DNA from: Heterorhizobium halophytocola
GTDB taxonomy: Bacteria; Pseudomonadota; Alphaproteobacteria; Rhizobiales; Rhizobiaceae
Direction: 5' to 3'
Length of the DNA stretch: 64,000 nt
Assembly: GCF_017873095.1 (NCBI RefSeq)
Contig: NZ_JAGGJU010000012.1
Coordinates: 62,001 to 126,000, forward strand
Translations under genes and position numbers: made by a program
The notes under the pieces: generated by a model
The model's input: the letters and a program-made list of their open reading frames with translations, nothing else
Databases searched by the model: none
What the model was told of the DNA's origin: nothing
Shown here: positions 15,923-26,307 of the stretch, one piece after another
How the letters are laid out: every line of letters starts with the position of its first letter
Numbering within the stretch: the first letter of the stretch is position 1

Positions 15923-16383
15923 CAGCCGGCCTCCGTCCCCGGTCTCAGCCGCATCATGATCGGGTTTTCCGACTGCAGCACGATCTGGCCATTCTGGTTT
16001 TCCAGCTGGTGGGTGAAGTTGACGATGCCGATGCCGGGCCGCGAGCGCAAGGCTCGGGCCGCCAGCACCTTGGAGCGGCCACTCAGCGTGTCGCCGGCAA
16101 GCACCGGCCGTTTCCAGGCCATGTCCTCGATGCCGGGCGCCCCTTCCGAGGCGGCCTGCAGCACATAGGCCTCGATCATCATCTGCATCAGCAGGCAGCT
16201 TGTGTGCCAGCCCGAGGCCGAGAGCCCGCCCAGAATGCTGGCCTGTCCGGCGCTTTCAGAAATGTGCATGGGCTGCGGGTCGAATTCACTGGCAAACGCG
16301 ACGATTTCTTCTGCCGTCACGGTCTTCGGCTTGAATTCGAAGACCCGGCCGAGTTCGAAATCCTCGAAATAGAGTGTCGCCAT
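15922..16383 (-). CDS. MaoC-like hot-dog-fold dehydratase/hydratase (first of two)
   Basis: 153 residues from ATG 16383, with GGAGG just upstream. The longer frame to 16497 lacks a ribosome site. It has the same motif layout as its neighbour: FASEFDPQPMHIS, then LGGLSASGWHTSCLLMQM, and MAWKRPVLAGDTLSG. The two proteins are clearly paralogues from a tandem duplication, now diverged. It is the first gene of the coupled five-gene run MaoC-MaoC-GPx-AraC-LysE. Confidence 0.86.
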   Translation of the reverse strand: MATLYFEDFELGRVFEFKPKTVTAEEIVAFASEFDPQPMHISESAGQASILGGLSASGWHTSCLLMQMMIEAYVLQAASEGAPGIEDMAWKRPVLAGDTLSGRSKVLAARALRSRPGIGIVNFTHQLENQNGQIVLQSENPIMMRLRPGTEAG

Positions 16384-16647
16384 TCGCACCTCCTCCTGCA
16401 CGTTCGAACGGGCGCAGACAATGGCGGGCATGCCGCGCAAATTCAAGGCGTCGATGGGCCGCGCCAGGGCTTGTCTTCCGCTGAAAACATGCCGCACGAA
16501 GGATGGCGCGTTGAAAAAACATGTAGCGATCTCCCTGCCTCGCGCGTTCGCCTTAGCGGCTTGGGTCGCGCATGTCCTGTTCGCGAAACCGCAACTCGGC
16601 TTGGACGCGATGCTCCAGGGGCCGCAAGATCCGCCTGGCGGCCACGA

Positions 16648-17112
16648 TCACCCCTTGGGGTTCTCGGCCGTCAGTTCGCTGATGTCCGCGTCTTCAAAGG
16701 CCTTCATCACCCGCAGGGCAGCTTCGACATCGGCGCGGTCGACCCTGCGCAGAATGTGCTCGCGCAGCTCGTCCACCAGCTTCTCGACCTCGTTTGCAAC
16801 CCGCTCGCCTTCTTCCGTCAGCCAGATGCCCTTGGCGCGCCGGTCTTCCGGGTCGTCCTTGCGGATGACGAGGCCCTGCTTTTCCAGCTGGTCGAGCAGG
16901 CGCACAAGCGAAGGCCCCTCGATGCCGACCGTGCTGGCGAGCTTGACCTGGCGCACGCCATTGCCGAGGCGGCTGATGAAGATCAGGGGGGCGGCCGAGG
17001 CCTCGGACACGCCGTGCGAGCTGAGATGCTGATCGACCAGCTTGCGCCACTGGCGGCCGGTGGACAGGAGAGTGGCGCTGAACTGGCGCTGAAGTGTGGA
17101 TGCGTTTGCCAT
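16648..17112 (-). CDS. MarR-family transcriptional regulator
   Basis: 154 residues from ATG 17112. The winged helix is visible: VKLASTVGIEGPSLVRLLDQLEKQGLV as the recognition helix and RKDDPEDRRAKGIWLTEEG as the wing, with the conserved D-x-R-D-R-R pattern partly kept as DPEDRR. MarR proteins bind as dimers and respond to phenolics or oxidants. It lies 264 bases upstream of the MaoC operon on the same strand and could regulate that operon or itself. Targets are not shown by the sequence. Confidence 0.87.
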   Translation of the reverse strand: MANASTLQRQFSATLLSTGRQWRKLVDQHLSSHGVSEASAAPLIFISRLGNGVRQVKLASTVGIEGPSLVRLLDQLEKQGLVIRKDDPEDRRAKGIWLTEEGERVANEVEKLVDELREHILRRVDRADVEAALRVMKAFEDADISELTAENPKG

Positions 17113-17325
17113 GCCATCGTCTACAGCTGAAATAATGAGGATGCAATTAACAACGGTTTTGCGGCGATGCGGTTCAACGCCGCGGCCCCGGTCCCTTGCG
17201 CTTACGCTGGCCGGGCTGGACGACGCGAGGGCATGGGTGGGCCCCAATGCAAACTGCCGCCGCTTCGGGGAAGGGGCGGCAGGGCCAGGCAGTTTGAAGA
17301 TCCGGCTGAAAGTCCGGGATCGGGA

Positions 17326-18429
<1,104 letters not shown>

Positions 18430-18566
18430 GGCGTCTATAACCTGCTTTGAAGCTTGATTTCGTGTGGCTGTGGCTATGGGATAAACCGGCCATGGGGTCA
18501 AGGGTCGAGGGCCGGAACAGCCGGGTTTTGCCGGCGGGGCCGGCCTCTGACCGCTGGCCGGCGGTC

Positions 18567-19082
18567 TCAGATGGGAAAAAGCCTGGCGCTCACAAGGCCC
18601 GATTGGTTGAGGCACCGGCGGAATGCGCGCTCGTCCGCCGGGCTGAAGGCACGCTTGGGAAAGGCAAAGAATTGCGGCCCGGCGGGAAACAGGACGAACA
18701 CCGTGGCGTCTTCGCTCCATGACTTGAAATCCGTCCATGCGTGACGGCCATGGCCGCGGTCGCGCGTCAGGCTGATCTCCGCTGCGTCGAAGGTCAGTTC
18801 GGTCTCCTCGTGACTGGCAGGCGTCTCGCGGAAATACTGAACGGATTTGCGCCGTCCGAGCCGCCTGCCCGCCCTCGCCACGGCAAAGAGCACCAGCGCT
18901 GCGAACAGGGGCGAGGCAATCGCCGTTGAGACGAACGAGAGTTCGAACAGTAGCAGGAGATAGACGGCACAGAGGCCGGCGCAGAAAACAAAGGCCATGG
19001 CGACCGCGACCGGCGTGGTCCTCTGCCGGCGCCAGAGATCCTGTCCCGCCAGGATGTCGTCTTCCGTAAGCCTGTACCGCAT
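18567..19082 (-). CDS. YcxB-like membrane protein
   Basis: About 171 residues from ATG 19082 (MRYRLTEDDILAGQ), preceded by CAGGTG. A GTG at 19094 would add four residues. Two adjacent hydrophobic segments (AVAMAFVFCAGLCAVYLLLL and VSTAIASPLFAALVLFAV) form a hairpin in the inner membrane. A cytoplasmic C-terminal domain with the YcxB-type pattern TWTDF/HAWTDFKSWSED and FFAFPKRAFSPADE follows. The function of this family is unknown. The gene is convergent with nothing and sits alone upstream of ychF on the same strand. Confidence 0.75.
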   Translation of the reverse strand: MRYRLTEDDILAGQDLWRRQRTTPVAVAMAFVFCAGLCAVYLLLLFELSFVSTAIASPLFAALVLFAVARAGRRLGRRKSVQYFRETPASHEETELTFDAAEISLTRDRGHGRHAWTDFKSWSEDATVFVLFPAGPQFFAFPKRAFSPADERAFRRCLNQSGLVSARLFPI

Positions 19083-19313
19083 TGTCACCTGCACTTTCGT
19101 GTCCCGGCATGGATGCCATGCCGTGCATTGGCAGAATTGTCGCTGGATTGTCAGTCGGCTGAGGCCGGATGTTGAAGTTGATTAGCACACGTGGCATGGC
19201 GCGGGACAGGCGCCAAGAAAAATAGTGCGCTACAGGAACCTTGGCAGACGCGGCGGCTTTTATGCTATAATGCACTGCAAAAGCGGATCGCCCTTAGCAA
19301 CGGAGGAACGCCG

Positions 19314-19625
19314 TTGGCCGGAAATGAAACAGTCCTGAAACCGAAGACCGTGACCAAGCCGAAGCTGGAAAAGCCGAAGCTCTACAAGGTCATATTGCTC
19401 AACGACGACTACACGCCGCGGGAATTCGTGACCGTGGTGCTGAAGGCCGTGTTTCGCATGAGCGAAGAAGCGGGGCGCCGGGTGATGATGACGGCGCACA
19501 AGATGGGATCGGCCGTGGTCGTCGTGTGCACGCGCGACATCGCCGAAACCAAGGCCAAGGAAGCCACCGACCTCGCCAAGGAGGCCGGCTATCCGCTGAT
19601 GTTCACCACCGAACCCGAAGAATAG
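19314..19625 (+). CDS. clpS: ATP-dependent Clp protease adaptor ClpS (ClpS2 type)
   Basis: 103 residues from TTG 19314, which has a perfect GGAGGA at 19302-19307. No ATG lies nearer the conserved part; an ATG-started longer frame would have 41 extra unrelated residues. The ClpS core is intact: YKVILLNDDYTPREFVTVVL, MTAHKMGSAVVVV and a C-terminal GYPLMFTTEPEE. ClpS hands N-degron substrates to ClpA. The Lys/Pro-rich N terminus and the absence of clpA next door match the second alphaproteobacterial paralogue, ClpS2, rather than ClpS1. Confidence 0.92.
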   Translation: MAGNETVLKPKTVTKPKLEKPKLYKVILLNDDYTPREFVTVVLKAVFRMSEEAGRRVMMTAHKMGSAVVVVCTRDIAETKAKEATDLAKEAGYPLMFTTEPEE

Positions 19626-19652
19626 CCCGTTCCATATCGACTGCTATGAAGT

Positions 19653-20588
19653 TCAGACGGCGGCCGGCGGCTTGCGGTAGAGATAGTTTGCCGGCAGCCC
19701 GAGCCGCTTGCAGGCCTGCACCGGCGCGGAAGAGGGCAGCATGAGCCTGTCGGTGCCGTAGGCTGCCAGATCGACGAGCCGGCGCTGCGTCGGGCTCAGC
19801 GACCAATGGGTCCACAGATCCAGCCGGTCGCGCACCCAGGGCGGCAGGATCTCGATCGCCGCCTTGACAAACAGGCCCTGCATGAAGCGCAGTGGTGCCG
19901 GAAGCAGGGGGACGGTGCGCATGATGTCGAGGAACTCGAACACCACGTCCGACTTGACAAGCCGGTGCCGCATCACCTCGAACAGTACGTTCATGTCGGA
20001 CAGTGACGTCGGCACGCCGCCGGCACCATAGAGATGGGCGGCAGCCTCGCCTTCGGCCAGCATGTGGTTGCGCTCGACCTCCGTGAGCGGGCGGGCATAG
20101 GTGCTGAACGCCTCCATGAAGCCATAGCAGGCCGTGGCATGCACCCAGTCGAGCAGCAGCGGATCATCGGCCCGGTAAGGGTGCCCTTCGCGCGTCACGC
20201 CACTCACTGCGGCATGGCGCCGGTTGATGCCGTCGATCATCCGCGATACCCGGCTCTCGGCGCCGTAGACGGTCGCCATTGCCGCCAGCGCGGTGCGTTG
20301 CAGCCGCGGTACGGCATCGGTGCGGAAACTGGTGTGCTGCCACACCCCGTCGCGCACCTGCGGTTCTGCCAATTCCAGAATGACGGCACTGATGCCGCCG
20401 ATGAACAGCGTCACCGGATTCTTGAAAACCTGCCAGGACACCGAATCGGGCGGCAGAAGCGCCGGCTCTCCGGGCGGACTGGAAAAGTCGAATTCGACGC
20501 CTTTCGGCTGAGACAGGCGGCGGGCATAGGCATCGAGGTGCCGGCTCAAAACCTCAGGCATGGGAAGGGGCGAGAACGCAAGCAACAT
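19653..20588 (-). CDS. oxygenase MpaB-family protein (DUF2236)
   Basis: 311 residues. The protein matches the MpaB/latex-clearing-type oxygenase family: a GGISAVILELAEPQVRDGVW segment, an RDGVWQH region followed by MATVYGAESRVSRMIDGINRRHAAVSG, and the His-rich LLLDWVHATACYGFME. These positions hold the heme or metal ligands in characterised members. The reaction here is unknown; family members act on long-chain or terpenoid lipids. It is a single gene convergent with clpS. Confidence 0.85.
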   Translation of the reverse strand: MLLAFSPLPMPEVLSRHLDAYARRLSQPKGVEFDFSSPPGEPALLPPDSVSWQVFKNPVTLFIGGISAVILELAEPQVRDGVWQHTSFRTDAVPRLQRTALAAMATVYGAESRVSRMIDGINRRHAAVSGVTREGHPYRADDPLLLDWVHATACYGFMEAFSTYARPLTEVERNHMLAEGEAAAHLYGAGGVPTSLSDMNVLFEVMRHRLVKSDVVFEFLDIMRTVPLLPAPLRFMQGLFVKAAIEILPPWVRDRLDLWTHWSLSPTQRRLVDLAAYGTDRLMLPSSAPVQACKRLGLPANYLYRKPPAAV

Positions 20589-20752
20589 GACGATGAACCT
20601 CCGGCCTTCATAATGCGGAAAGTTATCCGCAGGTTCCTAATAAGCAGGAGATCACGTCTTCAAAGAGGCGGCCGACGCTTTCATTCAGCGATTGTTCAGG
20701 TTGCGATGCGTTGGCCGGGTGCCGGTTGCGTTGCGGACTGCGCCGGACCGTC

Positions 20753-21208
20753 TCAGCGGGCGGGGATGTCGCGGATCTCATAACCCTGCTTGGTCGGTCG
20801 GAAGCCGCAGCCCGCGTAGAAGCTGTGGGTCGCAGGGCTGCTGCTGCCCGTCATCAGCCGCACGGCATAGCAGTTCTCCTGCAACGCGAGATCGACCGCG
20901 TGCGCAAGCACCGCGCGGCCCACGCCCATCCGGCGGAAAACCCTTGCGGTGACGACGTTTTCGATCAGCGCGTGTGGGCGCCCGCCACGTGTCAGGTTCG
21001 GCATGACGACGAGAACACAGCTGCCGGCCAGATTGTCGCCGACAAAACCGCCGAGGATCGACAGAGCGGGCATGGCGGTCATTTCGGCAAACCGCTGTCG
21101 GGCAAGATCGGGGGGGAGGGCAGGATCGTGCGGATGCAGGTCGCGGTAGAGCGCCAGCAGGTCCTGCAAGTCCTCGCGCTCAAGCCTGCGGACCGCGACC
21201 TGTTGCAT
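20753..21208 (-). CDS. GNAT-family N-acetyltransferase
   Basis: 151 residues with the GNAT fold. The acetyl-CoA-binding motif A reads VVTARVFRRMGVGRAVLAHAVDLA (R-x-x-G-x-G variant RRMGVGRA), and the C terminus ends in SFYAGCGFRPTKQGYEIRD, a typical GNAT finish. It transfers an acetyl group from acetyl-CoA to an unidentified amine. It begins three bases after the pth stop on the same strand, so the two are co-transcribed. Confidence 0.9.
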   Translation of the reverse strand: MQQVAVRRLEREDLQDLLALYRDLHPHDPALPPDLARQRFAEMTAMPALSILGGFVGDNLAGSCVLVVMPNLTRGGRPHALIENVVTARVFRRMGVGRAVLAHAVDLALQENCYAVRLMTGSSSPATHSFYAGCGFRPTKQGYEIRDIPAR

Positions 21209-21211
21209 GCC

Positions 21212-21946
21212 TCATTCGTCCTTGTTGCCGAACATCTTCTTCAGCATGTCGGCCATCGGCCCCTTGGTGGGCAGTTTTCCCGGCAGCTTCGTCGGCTGGC
21301 CACCGCGCGCCTGGCGGATATGCGACTGGCCGCCTCCGGGTTTTTTCGGCGGTTTCGCCGGCTTTTCCGGTTCCGCCTTGCCGCCGGTCGCAAGCGTCAG
21401 CTTGTTCATCAGCTTGGATTCGTCCTTCAGCGGCAGCAGGTCGGCATTGTCGGCAATCGCATCGATCAGCGGATCAAGCCAGTCACGGTCGACCTTGGCA
21501 AAGTCGCCAAGGACATAGCCGGACACCCGGTCCTTGTCGCCGGGATGGCCGATGCCGAGGCGCAGTCGGCGATAGTCCTTGCCGCAATGGGCGTCGATCG
21601 ACTTCAGCCCGTTGTGGCCGCCATTGCCGCCGCCGGTCTTCATCCGCACCTTGCCGGGGAGAAGATCGAGTTCGTCATGCACGACGATCAGGTCGGCCGG
21701 GGTGAGCTTGTAGAACCGCATGGCCTCGCCGACGGCTTCGCCCGAGAGGTTCATGAAGGTCAAGGGCTTCATCAACAGGACCTTTTCGCCGGCGATCTCG
21801 CCATCGGCAATCTCGGCCTTGAACTTCTTCGTCCAGGGACCGAAGGCATGGCGGCGATAGATGGCGTCCACGGCCATGAAGCCGATATTGTGGCGGTTGC
21901 CATCGTATTTCGACCCGGGATTGCCGAGGCCCGCAATGATGATCAT
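21212..21946 (-). CDS. pth: peptidyl-tRNA hydrolase
   Basis: 244 residues from ATG 21946 ([20 protein letters not shown]). The earlier in-frame ATG at 22009 adds non-conserved sequence. It frees tRNA from peptidyl-tRNA that drops off ribosomes. The catalytic His is His19 in NRHNIGF, and Asn and Asp fall in [13 protein letters not shown] and [14 protein letters not shown]. The C terminus carries an extra tail of about 55 residues rich in Lys, Pro and Gly ([14 protein letters not shown]), common in alphaproteobacteria and of unknown use. It is followed closely by the GNAT gene. Confidence 0.96.
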   Translation of the reverse strand: MIIIAGLGNPGSKYDGNRHNIGFMAVDAIYRRHAFGPWTKKFKAEIADGEIAGEKVLLMKPLTFMNLSGEAVGEAMRFYKLTPADLIVVHDELDLLPGKVRMKTGGGNGGHNGLKSIDAHCGKDYRRLRLGIGHPGDKDRVSGYVLGDFAKVDRDWLDPLIDAIADNADLLPLKDESKLMNKLTLATGGKAEPEKPAKPPKKPGGGQSHIRQARGGQPTKLPGKLPTKGPMADMLKKMFGNKDE

Positions 21947-22018
21947 GTCGATGTCCGTTCGTCGTTTGGCCTTGGGCGATTGACCACAGCCAAACGGCGG
22001 ACTTGTCAACCCGTTTTG

Positions 22019-22762
22019 TTATTCGGCCGCGGCAGTTTGCCCGGTGACCGGCCCCAGGCCGTAACGCGCCAGAATGGCCTCCTGGGTGCCGTCGGCGATC
22101 ATCTCGTCCAGCGCCACCTGCATCTTCTTCTGGATATCGGCCGGAAAATCGATGTTGCAGGCAATCGAGAAGGTCTGCTGGGAGAAGATGAACTTGGCCT
22201 CCAGCGGTTCGCCCTTCGCTTCCAGCTGGCGGAAATAGAGCTCCGACATCGGCATCAGATCAATGCGGCCGGCGAGCAGCTTCTTCAGGGTCAGGTCAAG
22301 ATTGGTCGCCAGATCGACCTTGGGAAAACGGTTCCGCTCCAGGATCGCCTGGGTGTAGTCGTTGCGCTGGGTGCCGACGACAAATTGCCGGGCGGTCTCG
22401 AGATCGTTGGCAACCACGCCCGAACCCTTGCGCGCGACCATGAAATTGCGGTCCAGCGCCAGCGGTTCGATCCACTTGAACCGGTCGTTGCGTTCGGGAA
22501 TGTGGGCGGTGGTGAAGACGCAGGTGTCTTTCTCCGCTTCCGCCAGCGCGATCGCCCGTGCCCAGGGCATCAGCTCGATCGTGTAGTCGATGCCGATCTT
22601 CGGCATGACCTTGATGATCTGGTCGTAGGATGCCCCGCTGATGCCGCCGTCGGCGCGGAAATTATAGGGCGGGTAGTCTTCGGTGGTGAAATGAACCGTC
22701 TGGGCCTGCGCATGGGATAAAGGGGCGGCAAGCAGAACAAGCATAGCAAGCAGTTTCTTCAT
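22019..22762 (-). CDS. periplasmic solute-binding protein, family 3 (transporter substrate-binding domain)
   Basis: 247 residues from ATG 22762, chosen because GGAG sits at normal distance from it; the ATG at 22768 is too close to that site. A signal peptide ends near AQAQ. The type-II periplasmic binding fold shows FTTEDYPPYNF near the N terminus and GTQRNDYTQAILERN later. No permease or ATPase gene is adjacent. It lies just downstream of a large GGDEF-EAL membrane protein and could feed a sensing role instead of transport. The ligand is unknown. Confidence 0.83.
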   Translation of the reverse strand: MKKLLAMLVLLAAPLSHAQAQTVHFTTEDYPPYNFRADGGISGASYDQIIKVMPKIGIDYTIELMPWARAIALAEAEKDTCVFTTAHIPERNDRFKWIEPLALDRNFMVARKGSGVVANDLETARQFVVGTQRNDYTQAILERNRFPKVDLATNLDLTLKKLLAGRIDLMPMSELYFRQLEAKGEPLEAKFIFSQQTFSIACNIDFPADIQKKMQVALDEMIADGTQEAILARYGLGPVTGQTAAAE

Positions 22763-22798
22763 GGCCATTCTCCAAAAGCGTCAGCTGAAAGGTCTTTC

Positions 22799-25177
22799 TC
22801 AGGCAACCGTGGTGGTCTTCTCCTGCAGCCAGAGATGTTGTTCGATGAGGTCGTCGACGCGCTGCGGCCGGGCAAACAGATAGCCCTGGCCGTAGTCGCA
22901 GCCGAAATCGCGCACGATCTCCCATTGCGCGCCGGTCTCGATGCCCTCGGCCACGACCGAGCAGCCCATCTTGTGGGCGATCTCGGTGATGCCTTCGGCG
23001 AGCAGCCGGCTGCGCTTGCGCTTGCCCGTCTCGCCCTCGGTCAGCGAGCGGATGAAGCTCTGGTCGATCTTGATGATGTCGACCGGGAAGCGGTTGAGAT
23101 AGCTGAGCGACGAATAGCCGGTGCCGAAATCGTCGAGCGCGATGCGGCAGCCGAGATCCTTGAGCTGCTCGAGCACGGCGTGAACCTGCGGATTGTCGTG
23201 CAACAGCATGGCCTCGGTGATCTCGATCACCATGCGCTGCGGACGGATGCCGTAGATGTCGAAGAGCGAGGCCAGCCGCGGCGGCAGGCCCGGCTCGAAC
23301 TGCAGCGGCGAATAATTGACCGCCAGATAGGTGGTTTCGTCGCCGGTCTCGTCGGTCAGACGGCGCAGATTGGCGAGCGCCTTTTCCAGGATCTTGTCGC
23401 CGATCTGGACGATGTCGCCGGTCTCCTCGGCCACGGTGATGATCTGGAACGGCGGCAGCAGGCCCTTTTCCGGATGGGCAAGCCGCATCAGCGACTCGTA
23501 GCCGATCACCGTGCCGTCGGTCAGGTCGACGATCGGCTGCAGGAAGGCGTGGAACCAGTCATTGGCAAGGGCAAGCTCGATCGAGCGCTCGATCTCGGCC
23601 CGCTGGCGGGTGCTGTCCTGCAGCAGCGGGTGGTAGACCTTGGCGCCGTTCTTGCCGCCGTGCTTCTTGCTGTACATGGCGAGATCGGCGTGCTGCAGCA
23701 GTTCGGTGGCGTTCTCCGCATGGGTCGGATAGAGCGCAATGCCGATCGAGGCCGAGAGCCGCGCCGAGCTGCCGTCGAGCACGAAGGCCTCGTCGAAGAT
23801 GGCGCAGATTTCGGCACTCAGCTGCAGGGCCCGGGCTTCCGCCTCGCCGTCGAGGAAGAGGATGGCGAATTCGTCGCCGCCGAGCCGGGCGGCGACCGAG
23901 CCGAGCGGCAGGAGAGGGCGGACCTCGTCGGCGATCCGGCGCAGTACGCTGTCGCCCGCCTGGTGGCCGAGATTGTCGTTGATCCACTTGAACCGGTCGA
24001 GGTCGATGAACAGGCAGCCAAGCTCGGTGCCGAGCGCATCCGCCTCGCTTATCTTCTGGTCCAGGGCATGCTCGAAACCCTGCCGGTTCAACAGCCCGGT
24101 CAGATGGTCGGTGATTGCCTGATGGTGGTTGCGCGCCTCCGACTGCTTCAGCGCCGTCACATCGGTCATCACGCTCAGCGACAGACCCTGGGCGTCGTCG
24201 ACGGCCTTCTTGACGCTTTCGACGATCAGCACATCGATCGTGCGGCCATCGGCGCAGGTGAATTTCGTCGTGCATTCCCAGGCCGAGCGGCCGCCTTCCA
24301 GGTCGCGCTCGCGCTTGCGCTCGAGATAACCCTGGCGATCGCTCTCCGGCACGCGGTTGCTAAAACGCGTGCCGAGGATGTCCGTGCGCTTGTAGCCGGT
24401 CGCCAGCAGCCAGTAGTCCGAGACACCGGTGATCCTGTCGTCCTCGTCGATCGAGAACAGCAGGGCAGGGGTCATGTTGTAGATGTCGGTGGCGCGGCGG
24501 TGAGCGAGCTTCAGCTCTTGCTCCTCCTGGTCGAGCTTGAACTGCATGGCGTTGAAGCTCTTGGCGAGCCGTCCCATTTCGTCCCTCGACTGCCAGTCGA
24601 CGTGATGACGCGCGCCCAGCTTGCGGGTGGCCTCGATCGCGGCGGTCAGTTTCAGCAGCGGCTTGATGATCATCAGCCGGTTGCCAGCGATGGCGGCGCC
24701 GATGACCAGCACGACGGCGATGATGAAGATTGCGATGAAGCTGCCTTCTGCCTCGTTGAGGCTCGCAAGGACGTCCAGCCCCTCATAGTAGATCGTCAGC
24801 TCGCCGACGGTCTTGGGACCTTCCAGCGCCTTGTAGACGATCGGCACCTTGCGCGAGATGAAGCTGGCCGGTGGCGTGGCGTTTTCCGGCATCGACACGG
24901 ACAGTGCGCCCGAGGCATCGCTGACGCGCACATGGTTGACCGCCTGGTCCGACAGGATGGCGGCCGTGATGCGAAGCACGCTTTCCTCGTCGAAATCCCA
25001 GAGCGGTTTTGCCAGGGCCTGGGCATTGGCGTTGAGGAGCACGCCGACATGATCTTCGAGTTCGCGGGTGGCGCGCTCGGTGGACAGGAAGAGGAAGAGG
25101 GCAAACAATGGCACGACGAGCGCCAGCACGGCGCCACCGACGATTGCCAGGAACCTGCTTTCAACGGAATGGGTCAT
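22799..25177 (-). CDS. membrane GGDEF-EAL protein with HAMP and PAS domains
   Basis: 792 residues. Order: helix (about 8-31), periplasmic sensor region, helix (about 147-170), HAMP, a PAS-like domain (about 230-350), GGDEF (about 360-520) and EAL (about 540-780). The diguanylate cyclase motif LGGDEF is intact (about residue 432), with LFIDLDRFKWINDNLGH before it. The phosphodiesterase has YESLMRL (the E-x-L-x-R motif), DDFGTGYSSL and VAEGIET, so both activities are possible. It makes or breaks cyclic di-GMP in response to a periplasmic or internal cue. It lies upstream of the solute-binding protein gene, possibly the same transcript. Confidence 0.93.
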   Translation of the reverse strand: MTHSVESRFLAIVGGAVLALVVPLFALFLFLSTERATRELEDHVGVLLNANAQALAKPLWDFDEESVLRITAAILSDQAVNHVRVSDASGALSVSMPENATPPASFISRKVPIVYKALEGPKTVGELTIYYEGLDVLASLNEAEGSFIAIFIIAVVLVIGAAIAGNRLMIIKPLLKLTAAIEATRKLGARHHVDWQSRDEMGRLAKSFNAMQFKLDQEEQELKLAHRRATDIYNMTPALLFSIDEDDRITGVSDYWLLATGYKRTDILGTRFSNRVPESDRQGYLERKRERDLEGGRSAWECTTKFTCADGRTIDVLIVESVKKAVDDAQGLSLSVMTDVTALKQSEARNHHQAITDHLTGLLNRQGFEHALDQKISEADALGTELGCLFIDLDRFKWINDNLGHQAGDSVLRRIADEVRPLLPLGSVAARLGGDEFAILFLDGEAEARALQLSAEICAIFDEAFVLDGSSARLSASIGIALYPTHAENATELLQHADLAMYSKKHGGKNGAKVYHPLLQDSTRQRAEIERSIELALANDWFHAFLQPIVDLTDGTVIGYESLMRLAHPEKGLLPPFQIITVAEETGDIVQIGDKILEKALANLRRLTDETGDETTYLAVNYSPLQFEPGLPPRLASLFDIYGIRPQRMVIEITEAMLLHDNPQVHAVLEQLKDLGCRIALDDFGTGYSSLSYLNRFPVDIIKIDQSFIRSLTEGETGKRKRSRLLAEGITEIAHKMGCSVVAEGIETGAQWEIVRDFGCDYGQGYLFARPQRVDDLIEQHLWLQEKTTTVA

Positions 25178-25337
25178 CGGAGCGTATCCCGCAACTTGGC
25201 CGGGACCGCCGCATCTGAAGCCAACACATTTCCCCCACGTGCCATTATGAAGGGGACGTTTGCATGAATGTGTTAAGTCGGGCTGAATCTATCGATACTA
25301 AATAGAACAGTGTGCTCTCGACACACCTGCGCCGGTA

Positions 25338-25367
25338 ACAAAAAATCCCGCCTCGATGAGGCGGGAT
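25338..25367 (-). terminator. rplY: Rho-independent terminator of rplY
   Basis: On the minus strand, a perfect 10-bp stem ATCCCGCCTC / GAGGCGGGAT (25345-25367) with a 3-base loop is followed by a run of T. It lies 34 bases past the rplY stop, and is one of the clearest intrinsic terminators in the window. Confidence 0.9.
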
Positions 25368-25400
25368 CCATTTCGGTGGCAATGCCCTGAGGGCAGAGCT

Positions 25401-26024
25401 TTATTCTTCGCTGTCGCCTTCTGCGGCGTCGCCGGCATCCTCGTCCTCGGACAGGCCGCCTGCAGGTGCAACGATGGTTGCGATGGTGAAGTCGCGGTCG
25501 GTGATGACCGGGGTCACGCCCTTCGGCAGATCGACATGCGAGATGTGGATCGAGGAACCGATCTTGTGGCCGGACAGGTCAACCGTGATCGCTTCCGGAA
25601 TGGCGTTGGCCGGGCAGTGCAGTTCGACATCGTGACGCACGATGTTGAGAACGCCACCGATCTTGATGCCGGACTTCTCTTCGTTGATGAAGTGAACCGG
25701 AACAGCAACGGTGACCTGGCTGTCGGCCGACACGCGCAGGAAGTCGACATGCAGTACGAAATCACGCACCGGATCGAGCTGGTAGTCCTTCGGCAGGACG
25801 CTGATCTTCTCGCCGTTGACTTCGACCGTTGCGACGGTGGTCATGAAACCGCCGGCATGGATGCGCTTGGTCACCTCATTGGTGTTGAGCGCGATAGAAA
25901 TCGGGGCCTGCTTGTCACCATAGATGACAGAGGGAATAGAACCGTTGCGACGAAGTTCACGGGAGGACCCCTTACCGACCCGTTCGCGCGCCTCGGCCTT
26001 GAGCTCATAAGTGTCGTGGCTCAT
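25401..26024 (-). CDS. rplY: 50S ribosomal protein L25/Ctc, long form
   Basis: 207 residues from ATG 26024, with AAGGAAA upstream; the in-frame extension to 26210 is not conserved. The N-terminal L25 domain binds 5S rRNA ([22 protein letters not shown]) and is followed by the longer TL5/Ctc C-terminal domain ([23 protein letters not shown]) and an acidic tail ([15 protein letters not shown]). A clear terminator follows. It is encoded alone between two GGDEF-EAL genes, although in related genomes it commonly sits next to pth, which here is 3.5 kb away. Confidence 0.96.
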   Translation of the reverse strand: MSHDTYELKAEARERVGKGSSRELRRNGSIPSVIYGDKQAPISIALNTNEVTKRIHAGGFMTTVATVEVNGEKISVLPKDYQLDPVRDFVLHVDFLRVSADSQVTVAVPVHFINEEKSGIKIGGVLNIVRHDVELHCPANAIPEAITVDLSGHKIGSSIHISHVDLPKGVTPVITDRDFTIATIVAPAGGLSEDEDAGDAAEGDSEE

Positions 26025-26056
26025 GGCATTTCCTTTCAAGGTTATGGAGAGCTTCG

Positions 26057-26080
26057 ATCGGTCGGCAAAAGCCGGCCGAT
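26057..26080 (-). promoter_or_regulatory. rplY: hairpin in the rplY leader
   Basis: A 10-bp stem with an AAAA loop (ATCGGTCGGC / GCCGGCCGAT, one G-U pair) sits about 32 bases upstream of the rplY start codon on the minus strand. It has no T-run, so it is not an intrinsic terminator. A role in autogenous control of rplY is possible but is only inferred from the position. Confidence 0.4.
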
Positions 26081-26307
26081 GACAGCTGAGGTGTCTCTGT
26101 TCGGGGACGGCCTCATCCGCGTTGCCTCCAAGGGTGTCTACGCGGACGGGGGCGCTATAGACCACGAAAGTCGAAAAGGCAAGGGATCGCGGGCGATGCG
26201 CGATGTCCAAATCGCCGCTTCAGGTCTTGCTAACCTTCTTTCCCAACGAATTCTAAATTGCCGGATGTCACATAGACGAGTCGAGAGTTTGTTCTGCGAG
26301 ATCCTGA

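Noticed and set aside
20711-22720. 669-codon plus-strand ORF
   Set aside because: It is antisense to the GNAT, pth and solute-binding protein genes, all of which have strong motifs.
22835-25267. 810-codon plus-strand ORF
   Set aside because: It is the antisense shadow of the GGDEF-EAL gene. The translation lacks domains and is typical of high-GC codon-position effects.
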